Origin: JACVRW01 sp963739095
Lineage (GTDB): Bacteria > Actinomycetota > Thermoleophilia > Solirubrobacterales > Thermoleophilaceae
Assembly: GCA_963739095.1 (NCBI GenBank)
Contig: CAVTZF010000018.1
Coordinates: 1-64,000, forward strand
DNA: 64,000 bases
Reading direction: 5' to 3'
The notes beneath the pieces are model-generated. The model did no database searches, was not told the origin of the DNA, and saw only the letters and a list, made by a program, of their open reading frames with translations. The stretch's first letter is position 1, and each line of letters begins with the position of its first letter. The position numbers and the translations under genes are program-made. This document shows positions 25,588 to 34,338 of this stretch, piece after piece.

Positions 25588-27942
25588 CTATTGCCGCGCC
25601 ATCGCGATGCGCAGCAGCTCCTCCGGGCTGATCAGGTGGTCGAGGTCCTCGGCGGCCTCGTCGAGGTCGATCTGGACCCAGCGCACCCGGCCGGTGAAGC
25701 CATTGTCGGCGCCGTGGTCGTCGCTCACCGGCGTTGCGCTGTCGCGGCCGAGGTCGAGTGTCTCGTCGGCGGAGAAGACCGCCGGCACCGTGTGCTCGAC
25801 TCGTCCGTCCGCGACCTGCCGGCCGTCGAGATAGAGCGTCACGTCGCCGCCCTTGCCGAGGCCGCCGCCGTCGTAGGCGAACTCGACACGGACCTGATGC
25901 TCGCCCGGCGGAACCTGCTCGTCGGCGGCGATCTTGAAGCGCTGCAGGCCGAGGAAGTTGTAGCAGTAGACCGGGCGCCCACCGAGCAGGTACAGGCTCC
26001 AGCCCGCGTAGGCGCCGCCCTGGGCGACGAGCACCCCCTCCGCCCCGCCCTCGGGCACTTCGATCTGCGCCGTGACCGCGTGTGACTTGTTCTTGATGTT
26101 CAGTACCGAGTTCTCCGACAGCCGTCCCATGCCACCGAACAGGAGCTGTGAGTTCCCGTGCACCAGCTGTGGACGGCCGGCGATCTCCGGGTTGAAGCGC
26201 TCGAAGCGGCGGTCGTCGAGCGGCAGCACGCCGTATCGGGCCGCCTCGATCAGGAACAGGCGCTGCAGCTCCCGCAGCTTCTCCGGCTGGTCGGCCGCCA
26301 GGTCGTGCGACTGCGTCCAGTCCTCGGGTGCGTACAGCTCCCAGACATCGTCGTCATAGCCAGGCATCTCGGTGGGCACCCAGGGGATGCTGTGCCGCGT
26401 CACTGCGGTCCAGCCCTTGTGGTAGATGCCGCGGTTCACGAACATCTCGAAGTACTGCGTCTCGCGGTGCTCGGGCGCGCCGGCATCGTCGAAGGTGGGG
26501 ACCAGGCTGCGCCCGTGCAGCGGCATCTGCTGGACCCCGTGCACGAAGGTCGGCTCCGGGAGGCCGGCCACGTCGAGCACGGTCGGCGCGATGTCGATCA
26601 CGTGGCTGAACTGTGAGCGCACCTCGTCACGCGAGCTGAACCCCTTCGGCCAGTGGACAACGGTGCCGTTGCGGGTCCCTCCCCAGTGCGAGGCCACCTG
26701 CTTCGTCCACTGGTAGGGCGTGTCCATCGCATGCGCCCAGCCGACGGCGTAGTGGTTGTTCGCCGCGATCGTCCCGAACTGATCGATCCTCTCGGCCATG
26801 AACTCGGCGGTCTCGATGCCCGCCGCGCCGTTGAGCGAGATCGTCTCGTTGAAGGTGCCCTGCGGGGTGCCCTCGCCCGAGGCGCCGTTGTCGCCGACGA
26901 TGTAGAAGACGAGCGTGTCGTCGAGGATCTCCAGCTCCTCGAGGGCGTCGATCAGCCGGCCGACGTGGTGGTCGGTGTGCTCGAGGAAGCCCGCGTAGAC
27001 CTCCATCTGACGCACGAGCACGGGCTTGAGGTCGCCGGGCATGTCGTCCCAGGCCGGGATCTCCTCGGGACGCTCAGTGAGCTCCGCCTCGGGCGGTATC
27101 ACCCCGAGCTCCTTTTGGCGAGCGAATGTCTCCTCGCGCAGCGCGTCCCAGCCCTTGTCGAACTTGCCCTTGTACTTGTCCGACCACTCGACGGGGACGT
27201 GGTGCGGGGCGTGCGTCGCGCCCGGCGCGAAGTAGGTGAAGAAAGGCTTGTCGGGCATGAGCGACTTCTGCTGGCGGATCCAGTCGATCGCACGGTCCGT
27301 CATGTCCTCGGTCAGGTGGTACCCCTGCTCGGGCGTGCGATCGGGCTCGATCGGGATGGTGCCGTTGTAGAGCGCCGGCGCGTACTGGTTCGTCTCGCCG
27401 CCGATGAAGCCGTAGAAGTGCTCGAACCCGCCGCCACCGGACGGCCATGCGTCGAACGGCCCCATCGGGCTCGTCTCCCACACCGGGACCTCGTGGCACT
27501 TGCCGAACTGGGCCGTCGAGTAGCCGTTCAGCTTGAGCGTCTCCGCGAGCGGGGCGGCGCTGTTCGGGCGCACCGAGTTGTAGCCGGGCGCCGAGGTGGC
27601 GATCTCGGTGATGCCGCCCATCCCCACCGAGTGGTGATTGCGGCCGGTGAGCATCGCTTGGCGGGTCGGCGAGCAGAGCGCGGTCGTATGGAAGCGGTTG
27701 TAGCGAAGGCCGGCGGCCGCGAGCCGCTCGGCGGTGGGCGTCGAGCAGGGGCCGCCGAAGGCGCTCGAGGCGCCGAAGCCCGTGTCGTCGAGCAGCACGA
27801 TCAGGACGTTCGGCGCACCCTCCGGCGGCCGCAGCGGCTCGAGCGGGGGGAAGGCGGTGTCCGGATCCTTCGCGTCGTAGGTGACGAGACCCTCGTAGGG
27901 CCGGTCCGGGATCGGTAGGACGTCACGCGCTGGGTCAGCCAC
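25588..27942 (-). CDS. Arylsulfatase, formylglycine type
   Basis: This 784-residue type I sulfatase resembles AslA-type arylsulfatases. The metal site is APNVLIVLLDDTGFG. The formylglycine motif is FHTTALCSPTRQAMLTGRN, with Cys90 in CxPxR the residue converted to formylglycine. Further motifs are STAQFGKCHEVP (Lys/His of the active site), FFTYFAPGATHAPHH and FYIVGDNGASGEG. The C-terminal 200 residues form a beta-rich accessory part ending LRIAMARQ. No signal peptide is visible, so the enzyme may be cytoplasmic. The FGE gene immediately upstream (20 bases) supplies the modification. Substrate unknown; it hydrolyses sulfate esters. Confidence 0.95.
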   Translation of the reverse strand: MADPARDVLPIPDRPYEGLVTYDAKDPDTAFPPLEPLRPPEGAPNVLIVLLDDTGFGASSAFGGPCSTPTAERLAAAGLRYNRFHTTALCSPTRQAMLTGRNHHSVGMGGITEIATSAPGYNSVRPNSAAPLAETLKLNGYSTAQFGKCHEVPVWETSPMGPFDAWPSGGGGFEHFYGFIGGETNQYAPALYNGTIPIEPDRTPEQGYHLTEDMTDRAIDWIRQQKSLMPDKPFFTYFAPGATHAPHHVPVEWSDKYKGKFDKGWDALREETFARQKELGVIPPEAELTERPEEIPAWDDMPGDLKPVLVRQMEVYAGFLEHTDHHVGRLIDALEELEILDDTLVFYIVGDNGASGEGTPQGTFNETISLNGAAGIETAEFMAERIDQFGTIAANNHYAVGWAHAMDTPYQWTKQVASHWGGTRNGTVVHWPKGFSSRDEVRSQFSHVIDIAPTVLDVAGLPEPTFVHGVQQMPLHGRSLVPTFDDAGAPEHRETQYFEMFVNRGIYHKGWTAVTRHSIPWVPTEMPGYDDDVWELYAPEDWTQSHDLAADQPEKLRELQRLFLIEAARYGVLPLDDRRFERFNPEIAGRPQLVHGNSQLLFGGMGRLSENSVLNIKNKSHAVTAQIEVPEGGAEGVLVAQGGAYAGWSLYLLGGRPVYCYNFLGLQRFKIAADEQVPPGEHQVRVEFAYDGGGLGKGGDVTLYLDGRQVADGRVEHTVPAVFSADETLDLGRDSATPVSDDHGADNGFTGRVRWVQIDLDEAAEDLDHLISPEELLRIAMARQ

Positions 27943-27962
27943 TTGCGCTCCTGTGCGGTTGT

Positions 27963-28799
27963 TCAGGCCTGCGGTTCCGCCGCCACCCTAAACCCCATGT
28001 GGCCGGTGCTGCTGTCCGGCGTGTTGCGGCTGCGCGCCGCCACCCGGTAGCGGTTGCAGTAGGACTCGTGGCAGAGGTAGGAGCCGCCGCGCATCACCTT
28101 GCCACGGCCCGGGCCAGGCCCCGCCGCCGCGTCGAACCAGTCGCTACACCATTCCCACGCGTTGCCGGACGTGTTGAAGAGGCCGAAGCCGTTTGGCTCG
28201 AAGGAGTCGACCGGGGCCGTCCCGTAGTGGCCGTCCTCGCAGCTGTTGTGGTCGGGGAAGCGCCCCTGCCAGATGTTGCAGCGGTGCAGTCCCCCTGGCG
28301 TCAGCTCGTCGCCCCAGGGATAGCGCTTCTGCTCGAGCCCGCCGCGGGCGGCGTACTCCCACTCGACCTCGGTGGGCAGCCGCACGCCCGCCCAGCGGCA
28401 GTAGGCACGCGCGTCGGTCCAGGAGACGTGCACGACGGGGTGATCGCCGCGCTCGTCGATCGACGAGCCCGGCCCCTCGGGCCGGCGCCAGTCGGCACCC
28501 TCGACCTGGCGCCACCAGGGCGCCTGCGCCACCGCGCGGGTGGGCGGGAAGCTGTCCGGCAGCAGGCCGGCGAAGACGAACGACCAGCCGAAGCGCTCGG
28601 CGGTCGTGCGGTGGCCGGCGTCCTCGACGAACGCGGCGAACTCCTCGTTCGTGACCGCGTGCGCGGCGATGCGGAATGGCTCCACGACCACCTCCCGCAC
28701 GGGCCCCTCGCCGTCCTCCGGGAAGCCGCCGGGCTCCTCCGAGCCCATCAGGAACGTGCCGCCGTCGAGGTCCAGCAGGCTGGCGGTCGACAGGGACAT
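27963..28799 (-). CDS. Formylglycine-generating enzyme (sulfatase-modifying factor)
   Basis: This 278-residue FGE-sulfatase domain protein has N-terminal DGGTFLMGSEEPGGFPEDGEG, VTNEEFAAFVEDAG, VSWTDARAYCRWAGVRLPTEVEWEYAARGG, GLFNTSGNAWEWCSDWF and the C-terminal KVMRGGSYLCHESYCNRYR. Cys243 and Cys248 match the copper-binding pair of aerobic FGE, which oxidises the sulfatase CxPxR cysteine to formylglycine. It is therefore a genuine FGE rather than an EgtB-type homologue. It lies directly upstream of the arylsulfatase. Its start is only 24 bases from the divergent DUF202 gene. Confidence 0.95.
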   Translation of the reverse strand: MSLSTASLLDLDGGTFLMGSEEPGGFPEDGEGPVREVVVEPFRIAAHAVTNEEFAAFVEDAGHRTTAERFGWSFVFAGLLPDSFPPTRAVAQAPWWRQVEGADWRRPEGPGSSIDERGDHPVVHVSWTDARAYCRWAGVRLPTEVEWEYAARGGLEQKRYPWGDELTPGGLHRCNIWQGRFPDHNSCEDGHYGTAPVDSFEPNGFGLFNTSGNAWEWCSDWFDAAAGPGPGRGKVMRGGSYLCHESYCNRYRVAARSRNTPDSSTGHMGFRVAAEPQA

Positions 28800-28823
28800 C
28801 GCTTCGCTGAGACTATCCGCGCT

Positions 28824-29177
28824 GTGAGCGAGCCCGCCGACGTCGACGTCACCCGCCGCACCCGCCTGGCGGCCGAGCGAACCTGGCTCGCCTGGTGGCG
28901 CTCAGGGATCGCGGCGGCGGCCACCTCGGTGGCCGTCGGCGGCGTGGTGCCGCAGCTGGTCGACGGCGCGCGCACGCCATACGTCCTCCTGGGCTGCGGG
29001 TACGCGCTGCTGGCGCTGTCGCTGTTCATAGGCGCCTGGGTACGCCAGCGTCAGGTCGAGAGCGCTCTATCGCGCGGGGGCTACGCAGGCATCCAGGCGG
29101 GCTGGGTGCTCGGCCTGACCCTCATGGCGGCGGTGCTGGCGCTCGCGACGCTGCTCGTGATCATCGTCGAGTCCTAG
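28824..29177 (+). CDS. DUF202 small membrane protein
   Basis: This 117-residue protein has the DUF202 hallmark RTRLAAERTWLAWWRSGIAA (R-x-x-x-A-x-E-R-T-x-L-A-W-x-R), then three hydrophobic helices. One is PYVLLGCGYALLALSLFIGAW and the last is GWVLGLTLMAAVLALATLLV. Function unknown; the family is found as single membrane units in many bacteria. GTG start; the last four bases overlap the convergent cupin gene. Confidence 0.9.
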   Translation: MSEPADVDVTRRTRLAAERTWLAWWRSGIAAAATSVAVGGVVPQLVDGARTPYVLLGCGYALLALSLFIGAWVRQRQVESALSRGGYAGIQAGWVLGLTLMAAVLALATLLVIIVES

Positions 29178-29656
29178 CCCGAGCCACCTGTCTCGCCGTC
29201 GTAGTACTCCACTCCGCTCGAACGCCTGACCATCAGGTCCTCGTCGCGGATCCCGGTCCAGACCGCGATCTTGTCGCTGTCGGGGTAGGCCGTCGCCGAC
29301 GGGTAGACGATCGTCGACCACATCATCACGCGGGCCGGCTCGTCGCTGTCGTTGCGGACCTGGTGAGCGCCCTCTGGCCCCTTCGGGAAGAAGACGGCGT
29401 CCCAGGGCTCGAGCTGCTCGGTGCCCTCCGGCGTGCGGATCGACGGCCGCCCGGCGAGCACGACGAGCCACTCGTCTTCGCCGTACTCGTAGTGGTACGG
29501 GCAGATCGCCTGGCCGGGCGGGAGCTCGTAGATGCTCATTCCCGTGTCCTTCGCGCCCAGGTCCGGGCCGGGGCGGATCATCCCGGCCTTGAAGCCGTCG
29601 GGATCCTCGTCGGGGTCGTAGCGGAACTCGGGATCGGCGATGTTGACGCGACGCAT
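29174..29656 (-). CDS. Cupin-domain protein
   Basis: This 160-residue cupin has motif 1 as PPGQAICPYHYEYGEDEWLVVLAG (His, His-like and Glu positions: YHYEYGEDE) and motif 2 as DAVFFPKGPEGAHQVRN with the last metal His. It resembles cupins that bind a divalent metal and act on small molecules; no assay-level function can be named. It starts two bases after the stop of the glyoxalase-like gene, so the two are one transcript. Confidence 0.85.
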   Translation of the reverse strand: MRRVNIADPEFRYDPDEDPDGFKAGMIRPGPDLGAKDTGMSIYELPPGQAICPYHYEYGEDEWLVVLAGRPSIRTPEGTEQLEPWDAVFFPKGPEGAHQVRNDSDEPARVMMWSTIVYPSATAYPDSDKIAVWTGIRDEDLMVRRSSGVEYYDGETGGSG

Positions 29657-29658
29657 CG

Positions 29659-30030
29659 TCAGTCGCTCGAAGACATCGCCTGCACCGCCCAGCCGTTCCC
29701 GTCGAGATCGCGGAAGAAGACGAAGTCGCCCCAGGGGAAGCTCTGGACGTCGCTCGCGTCGACGCCGCGCTCCACGAGCTGCCGGCGCGCCGCCGCCGCG
29801 TCGTCGACGACGAGCTGCAGTCCCTGGGCCGCGCCCGGTGACGCCTCGGTGATGCCGGTGCCGATCGCGATCGAGCAGGCCGATCCGGGCGGCGTGAGCT
29901 GCACGAAGCGGATCTCGTCGCTCACGCGGAAGTCGTGGTCCTCGTTGAAGCCGACCTTCTCGACGTAGAAAGCCTTGGCCGCGTCAACGTCGGAAACCGG
30001 CACCGCGACCAGCTCGAGCTTCCAATCCAT
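29659..30030 (-). CDS. VOC (glyoxalase/bleomycin resistance) superfamily protein
   Basis: This 123-residue protein has the beta-alpha-beta-beta-beta repeat: MDWKLELVAVPVSDVDAAKA, EKVGFNEDHDF, RFVQLTPPGSACSIAIG, then the second half GLQLVVDDAAAARRQL and FVFFRDLDGNGWAVQ. The C-terminal Asp-x-x-Gly-Asn is typical. The family covers glyoxalases, dioxygenases and resistance proteins; which one cannot be decided. It is first in a two-gene unit with the cupin. It diverges from the DGPF/ECF pair with 126 bases between starts. Confidence 0.88.
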   Translation of the reverse strand: MDWKLELVAVPVSDVDAAKAFYVEKVGFNEDHDFRVSDEIRFVQLTPPGSACSIAIGTGITEASPGAAQGLQLVVDDAAAARRQLVERGVDASDVQSFPWGDFVFFRDLDGNGWAVQAMSSSD

Positions 30031-30156
30031 CTTGAATCTCCTCCTGTGGGGGTACGCGGCGCCGCACCCTACCGCGAAAGAATCTCGAGCCCGTGTCGAT
30101 TTCCACCGGACTCGTTCGACGCCCGATTAGAAGCCCCCGAACCGAGGAGTCACCCA

Positions 30157-30579
30157 ATGCGTTTCATGATCATGGTCAAGGCCACCGACCAGTCCGAGGC
30201 AGGCGAGATGCCGAGCCAGGAGCTGCTCGAGCAGATGCAGAAGTACAACGAGGAGCTCGTGAAGGCGGGCGTGCTGCTCGCCGGCGAGGGCCTGCACCCG
30301 AGCGCCAAGGGCGCGCGCGTCAAGTTCTCGGGCGACAAGCGCACGGTCATCGACGGCCCCTTCACCGAGACCAAGGAGCTGGTCGCCGGCTTCTGGCTGT
30401 TCGACGTGAAGTCGAAGGAAGAGGCCATCGAGTGGGTCAAGCGCTGCCCCAACCCGATGGACGAGGAGTCCGAGATCGAGATCCGCCAGGTCTTCGAGAT
30501 CGACGACTTCGGCGAGCTCACGCCTGAGATCCGCGAGACCGACCAGCGGCTCCGCGACCAGGTGGCTCGCAACCAGTAG
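30157..30579 (+). CDS. YCII-related DGPF-domain protein
   Basis: This 140-residue protein has MRFMIMVKATDQSEAGEMPS, LLAGEGLHPSAKGARVKFSG and the family signature VIDGPFTETKELVAGFWLFDV (DGPFxExKE), then IEWVKRCPNPMD. YCII-fold proteins have a dimeric ferredoxin-like shape; those with this signature accompany ECF sigma factors of the ECF42 class. GAGGAG lies nine bases before the ATG. The sigma gene begins three bases after its stop. Confidence 0.93.
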   Translation: MRFMIMVKATDQSEAGEMPSQELLEQMQKYNEELVKAGVLLAGEGLHPSAKGARVKFSGDKRTVIDGPFTETKELVAGFWLFDVKSKEEAIEWVKRCPNPMDEESEIEIRQVFEIDDFGELTPEIRETDQRLRDQVARNQ

Positions 30580-30582
30580 CGC

Positions 30583-31860
30583 ATGGGCGAGCCCGATGTA
30601 GGTCGCGCGATCGAGGCCGTCTGGCGGATCGAGTCCGCGCGCCTGATCGGCGGGCTCGCCCGGATCGTGCGCGACGTCGGGCTCGCCGAGGACCTCGCGC
30701 ACGACGCGCTGGTCGCGGCGCTCGAGCAATGGCCCGAGTCAGGCGTCCCGGACAACCCGGGCGCCTGGCTCATGGCCACGGCGAAGCACCGCGCCATCGA
30801 CCGGCTGCGACGCAGCGAGGTGCTCGAGCGAAAGCAGCAGGAGCTCGGCCGCGAGCTCCAGATCCGGCAGGCGCTCGCCGAGGCGGACTGGGACGCCGCG
30901 ATCGACGACGTCGGCGACGACGTCCTGCGGCTGATCTTCACGACCTGCCACCCCGTGCTCTCGCGGGAGGCGCGGGTGGCGCTCACGCTGCGCCTCCTGG
31001 GTGGCCTCACCACGCCCGAGATAGCGCGTGCGTTCATCGTCTCGGAGTCGACGGTGGCGCAGCGGATCGTTCGCGCAAAGCGGACGCTCGCCGAGACAAA
31101 AGTCCCGTTCGAGGTGCCCGCGCGCGACGAGCTGGCGGAGCGCCTCTCGTCGGTGCTCGAGGTCGTCTATTTCATCTTCAACGAGGGCTACCAGGCCACC
31201 GCGGGCGACGACTGGATCCGCCCGCACCTCAGCGCCGAGGCGATGCGGCTCGGCCGCATCCTCGCGGCCCTCGCCCCTGACGAGCCCGAGGTGCACGGTC
31301 TGGTCGCGCTGATGGAGATCCAGGCGTCGCGCTACCGCGCCCGCGTCGGGCCGTCGGGCGAGCCGATCCTGCTGCTCGACCAGGACCGGTCGCACTGGGA
31401 CTACATGCTGATCGGGCGCGGGCTTGCCGCGCTCGAGCGCGCCGAGGAGCTCGGCGGGCGGCTCGGGCCGTACGCGCTGCAGGCGTCGATCGCCGCCTGC
31501 CATGCGCGTGCCCGCGTCGCCGAGGACACGAACTGGCCGCGCATCCTGGCGCTCTACGACGCGCTCGCCGAGCTGTCGCCTTCGCCGGTGATCGACCTGA
31601 ACCGGGCGGTCGCTCTCGGCATGGCGTTCGGCCCCGAGCGCGCGCTCGAGGTCGTCGACGAGCTGGCGGAGGGGCCGCAGCTTGCGGGCTACCACCTGCT
31701 GCCGAGCGTGCGCGGCGACCTGCTCTTCAAGCTCGGCCGGCTCCAGGAGGCGCAGGCGGAGTTCGAACGCGCGGCGTCGCTCACGGACAACGCGCCCGAG
31801 CGCAAGCTGCTGCTCGAGCGCGCCGCGGCCTGCGCCGCCAACGGCCGCTCAGTCGGATAG
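30583..31860 (+). CDS. ECF42-type sigma factor with C-terminal helical extension
   Basis: This 425-residue sigma-70-like protein has region 2 near 15-90 (IVRDVGLAEDLAHDALVAAL, PDNPGAWLMATAKHRAIDRL) and region 4 near 120-180 (LTLRLLGGLTTPEIARAFIV, STVAQRIVRAKRTLAE). A long C-terminal part of about 230 residues with TPR-like helices follows (SSVLEVVYFIFNEGYQATAG, SPVIDLNRAVALGMAFGPE). This architecture beside a DGPF gene is that of ECF42 sigma factors, for which the C-terminal part is thought to replace an anti-sigma factor. The 3' end overlaps the convergent DUF2237 gene by 12 bases. Confidence 0.93.
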   Translation: MGEPDVGRAIEAVWRIESARLIGGLARIVRDVGLAEDLAHDALVAALEQWPESGVPDNPGAWLMATAKHRAIDRLRRSEVLERKQQELGRELQIRQALAEADWDAAIDDVGDDVLRLIFTTCHPVLSREARVALTLRLLGGLTTPEIARAFIVSESTVAQRIVRAKRTLAETKVPFEVPARDELAERLSSVLEVVYFIFNEGYQATAGDDWIRPHLSAEAMRLGRILAALAPDEPEVHGLVALMEIQASRYRARVGPSGEPILLLDQDRSHWDYMLIGRGLAALERAEELGGRLGPYALQASIAACHARARVAEDTNWPRILALYDALAELSPSPVIDLNRAVALGMAFGPERALEVVDELAEGPQLAGYHLLPSVRGDLLFKLGRLQEAQAEFERAASLTDNAPERKLLLERAAACAANGRSVG

Positions 31861-32241
31861 CGAGCCGGGATCCGCCGGCACGTCGACGGCGTGCTCCTCG
31901 AGTGCCTCGAACGGCACGAGCTCGAGCGCGCGCTCGTTCGTGGCCGACAGCACGACGTAGGCGGCGACGCCATCCTCGTATGCGCGCCACCAGTTGAGCG
32001 CGGTCACGCACCAGCGGTCGCCGGGCACGAGCCCCGGGAAGCGGAACTGCGGCACCGGCGTCGACAGGTCGTTGCCGATCGAGCGCTGGTGCTCGAGGAA
32101 CTCCGCCGTCACCACCGCGCAGATCGTGTGGCTGCCGGCGTCCTCGACCCCGCTGCGGCAGCAACCGTCGCGGTAGAAGCCCGTGATTGGATCGCTGCCG
32201 CAGGGCTCGAGCTCGCCCCCGAGGACGTTGCGTTCGCTCAC
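31849..32241 (-). CDS. DUF2237 family protein
   Basis: This 130-residue protein reads SERNVLGGELEPCGSDPITG, FYRDGCCRSGVEDAGSHTIC, AVVTAEFLEHQRSIGNDLST and WCVTALNWWRAYEDGVA, which are the conserved blocks of DUF2237. The five or so cysteines near the N-terminus are typical. Function unknown. The GTG start overlaps the amidohydrolase stop (GTGA). It is the last gene of the operon that starts at the Thr-type sulfatase-like gene. Confidence 0.9.
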   Translation of the reverse strand: MSERNVLGGELEPCGSDPITGFYRDGCCRSGVEDAGSHTICAVVTAEFLEHQRSIGNDLSTPVPQFRFPGLVPGDRWCVTALNWWRAYEDGVAAYVVLSATNERALELVPFEALEEHAVDVPADPGSLSD

Positions 32242-33275
32242 CAGAGCTCGGCCTTCTTCGCCTCCACGTCGATGCCGTGCAGCCGGGCCAGGTTCTCGCC
32301 GAGGATCTTGCGCTTGGACTGCTCCGTCAGCTGCGGATAGCCGCGCTCCTCGACGATGTCCTTCGGCAGCTCGAAGTTCCAGAACTCCTCGAGCGCCCAC
32401 TGCGGGTGCCAGATCGGCGACTCGCCGCCGTAGATGATCTTGTCCTCCCCGCACCACCACATCATCTTTCCGAGCATCTCCGCGAAGACCCGCGGCTGGC
32501 GGGCGATGAAGTTGACCGTCGCGGCGATCGAGGCGTACAGGTTCGGGTAGCGCACGATCTGCCAGAGCACCTCGTCGAGCCAGGGCAGGCCGACGTGGAA
32601 GATCACGAAGTTGATGTCGGGGAAGTTGGCCGCCGCCCCGTCCATGTCGAACGTGCGCGTGTGCTCGATCGGCTGCGGGCCGAGCGGCACGCCCTTGTGG
32701 ACGCCGATCAGGTTGACGCCCAGCTCCTGCGCCTTCTCGAACGCCGGAAAGGCCACACGCGGGTCGTCCATGCGCCAGGGGAACGGCCGCCCGTAGTCGT
32801 AGCGCACGTTGTAGAACTTGAACGCGCGGGCGCCGAACTCCTTGACCTGGACCTCCATCAGGTCGAGGGCCTTCTTGCCTTCGAGCGGGTTGACAGAGCC
32901 CCAGAAGATCGCCCGGTCGGGATGCCGCTTCGCCATCTCGGCGCACTTCTCCCACGACGAGAGCCCGTCTTGGAAGAGGTCGGTCAGCGGCAGCGGCTGC
33001 GCGACGATCATGTCGGTGTCGGAGCCCTCGATGACCATGTCGTAGATCTCGTCGACGCTCCACTCGCGGAAGAACTCCTCGCGCGAGAGCACGCGCTCGC
33101 CCTCGCGGGTCAGCAGCGTGTGGAACGCGTAGAGGTGCTCGTCGAACAGCTCGCCCGGCGGGCCGAGCGCGTTCTTCTTGTCGAAGTTGAAGACGTGGCA
33201 GACGCAGTCGAAGACGAACGCGGACACCTTGCGCTCGCGCGCCTCCGCCTGCTCGGACTGGGTGTCGATCGCCAT
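32238..33275 (-). CDS. Amidohydrolase-family (TIM-barrel) enzyme
   Basis: This 345-residue metal-dependent hydrolase/decarboxylase-type protein has the N-terminal strand SAFVFDCVCHVFNFDKKNA. The usual HxH after strand 1 is reduced to CVCH, so one metal His is Cys. Later ligands are LIGVHKGVPLGP, FVIFHVGLPWLDE and IIYGGESPIWHPQW (Glu where Asp is common). FWGSVNPLEGKKALDLMEVQ and FKFYNVRYDYGRPFPW complete the barrel. This altered ligand set suggests a subfamily of amidohydrolase-2 proteins with unassigned chemistry. It follows the DUF59 gene by four bases. Confidence 0.85.
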   Translation of the reverse strand: MAIDTQSEQAEARERKVSAFVFDCVCHVFNFDKKNALGPPGELFDEHLYAFHTLLTREGERVLSREEFFREWSVDEIYDMVIEGSDTDMIVAQPLPLTDLFQDGLSSWEKCAEMAKRHPDRAIFWGSVNPLEGKKALDLMEVQVKEFGARAFKFYNVRYDYGRPFPWRMDDPRVAFPAFEKAQELGVNLIGVHKGVPLGPQPIEHTRTFDMDGAAANFPDINFVIFHVGLPWLDEVLWQIVRYPNLYASIAATVNFIARQPRVFAEMLGKMMWWCGEDKIIYGGESPIWHPQWALEEFWNFELPKDIVEERGYPQLTEQSKRKILGENLARLHGIDVEAKKAELW

Positions 33276-33279
33276 GGAT

Positions 33280-33657
33280 CTAGGCTCCTTCGGTTTGCGC
33301 GAGCCGGCGCTCGCGATAGGGCTCCAGCTCGTCTAGCGGCATGGCGAGCTTGTCGCGCGCCGACGGCGACAGCCGCTCCATCGTCCACACGGGCTCCCAC
33401 ACGACCTGGACATCGACCGTCTCGACGCCGTCGAGCTGCTTCAGGCGATCCGGGATCGAGCTCGACATGTTGGCCACGAACGGGCACCAGCCGGTCGTCG
33501 GCACCAGGTCGACGCTCACGTGGCCGCCCTCCCTGCGCACGTCCTCGACAACGCCCATGTCGACGATGCTGATGCCGCGGTCGGCGCAGCAGGGGTCATA
33601 GACGTCGCCAAGCGCTTCCATCAGCTCGGCGCGGTCGGGCGCTCGTGCTGCTGTCAT
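33280..33657 (-). CDS. DUF59/MIP18-family iron-sulfur assembly-type protein
   Basis: This 125-residue protein begins RAELMEALGDVYDPCCADRG, followed by ISIVDMGVVEDVRREGGHVS and VDLVPTTGWCPFVANMSSSI, the two conserved blocks of DUF59 (PaaD/SufT-like) proteins with Cys residues in DPCC and GWCPF. These proteins help mature iron-sulfur enzymes. The ATG overlaps the SUMF1-like gene stop (ATGA), and the next gene follows by four bases. An Fe-S-dependent partner may therefore belong to this pathway. Confidence 0.88.
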   Translation of the reverse strand: MTAARAPDRAELMEALGDVYDPCCADRGISIVDMGVVEDVRREGGHVSVDLVPTTGWCPFVANMSSSIPDRLKQLDGVETVDVQVVWEPVWTMERLSPSARDKLAMPLDELEPYRERRLAQTEGA

Positions 33658-34319
33658 GCGTCTCTCCTCTCGTCGAATGCGAGCCGGAAGCCGGTGGTCT
33701 CGGTCCCGCGCGCCGGATCGGCGGGCAGCGCCCGCGACGCGCGCACGCCCCACTCGTGGTCGAGCCACGAGCCGCCACGCACCACTCCCCAGCCGTCGGG
33801 CGTCCGGTCTGCAACCCATTCCCAGACGTTGCCGGCCTGCTGCTCCGAGCCGAACGGGCCGGCGCCCGCCGGGTGCGCGGTCACGGGGACGGTCCAGCCC
33901 CAGCCGGACTCGTCGCAGGCGCAGCGCTCGGAGTCGAAGCTGTCGCCCCATGGCCAGGTGCGGCCGTCCGTCCCGCGCGCGAGCGCCTCCCACTCGTCGC
34001 CGCACGGCAGCCGCACAGGCCTGCCGAGCTCCTCCTCCGCCCACACGCAGAACGCCTCGGCGTCGTGCCGCGACAGGCCCGTGACCGGATGCTCGGCGAG
34101 CGCGGGCGCCTCGAGCCGGGCGGCGAGCTCGGCGTCGACGCCGAGCCCGGTCGCCTCGACGAAGCGCCTTGCCTGCGCGTTCGTCACGGGCCAGCGGCCG
34201 ATCAGCACCCGCGCGAGTTGGGCGCGGCGCTCCTCGCCCGGCTCACCCAGGCGGTAGGTCCCGGCCGGCAGCTCGACGGGCGTGTCGAGCCGCACCTCGT
34301 GCGCCAGCTCGGTGGCCAT
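33654..34319 (-). CDS. SUMF1/FGE-like domain protein lacking the FGE cysteine pair
   Basis: This 221-residue protein has the SUMF1 fold signature: ELPAGTYRLGEPGEE, RWPVTNAQARRFVEATG, LSRHDAEAFCVWAEEELGRP, VRLPCGDEWEALARGTDGRT, then AGNVWEWVADRT and VVRGGSWLDHEWGVRASRA. At the position of the copper-binding cysteines of true FGE (SYLCHESYC in the paralogue at 27963-28799) this protein has none, so it is unlikely to make formylglycine by the known route. It lies 19 bases after a sulfatase-like gene whose nucleophile position is Thr. Confidence 0.88.
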   Translation of the reverse strand: MATELAHEVRLDTPVELPAGTYRLGEPGEERRAQLARVLIGRWPVTNAQARRFVEATGLGVDAELAARLEAPALAEHPVTGLSRHDAEAFCVWAEEELGRPVRLPCGDEWEALARGTDGRTWPWGDSFDSERCACDESGWGWTVPVTAHPAGAGPFGSEQQAGNVWEWVADRTPDGWGVVRGGSWLDHEWGVRASRALPADPARGTETTGFRLAFDERRDA

Positions 34320-34338
34320 CGAGTCGCAAGCTACTCCC

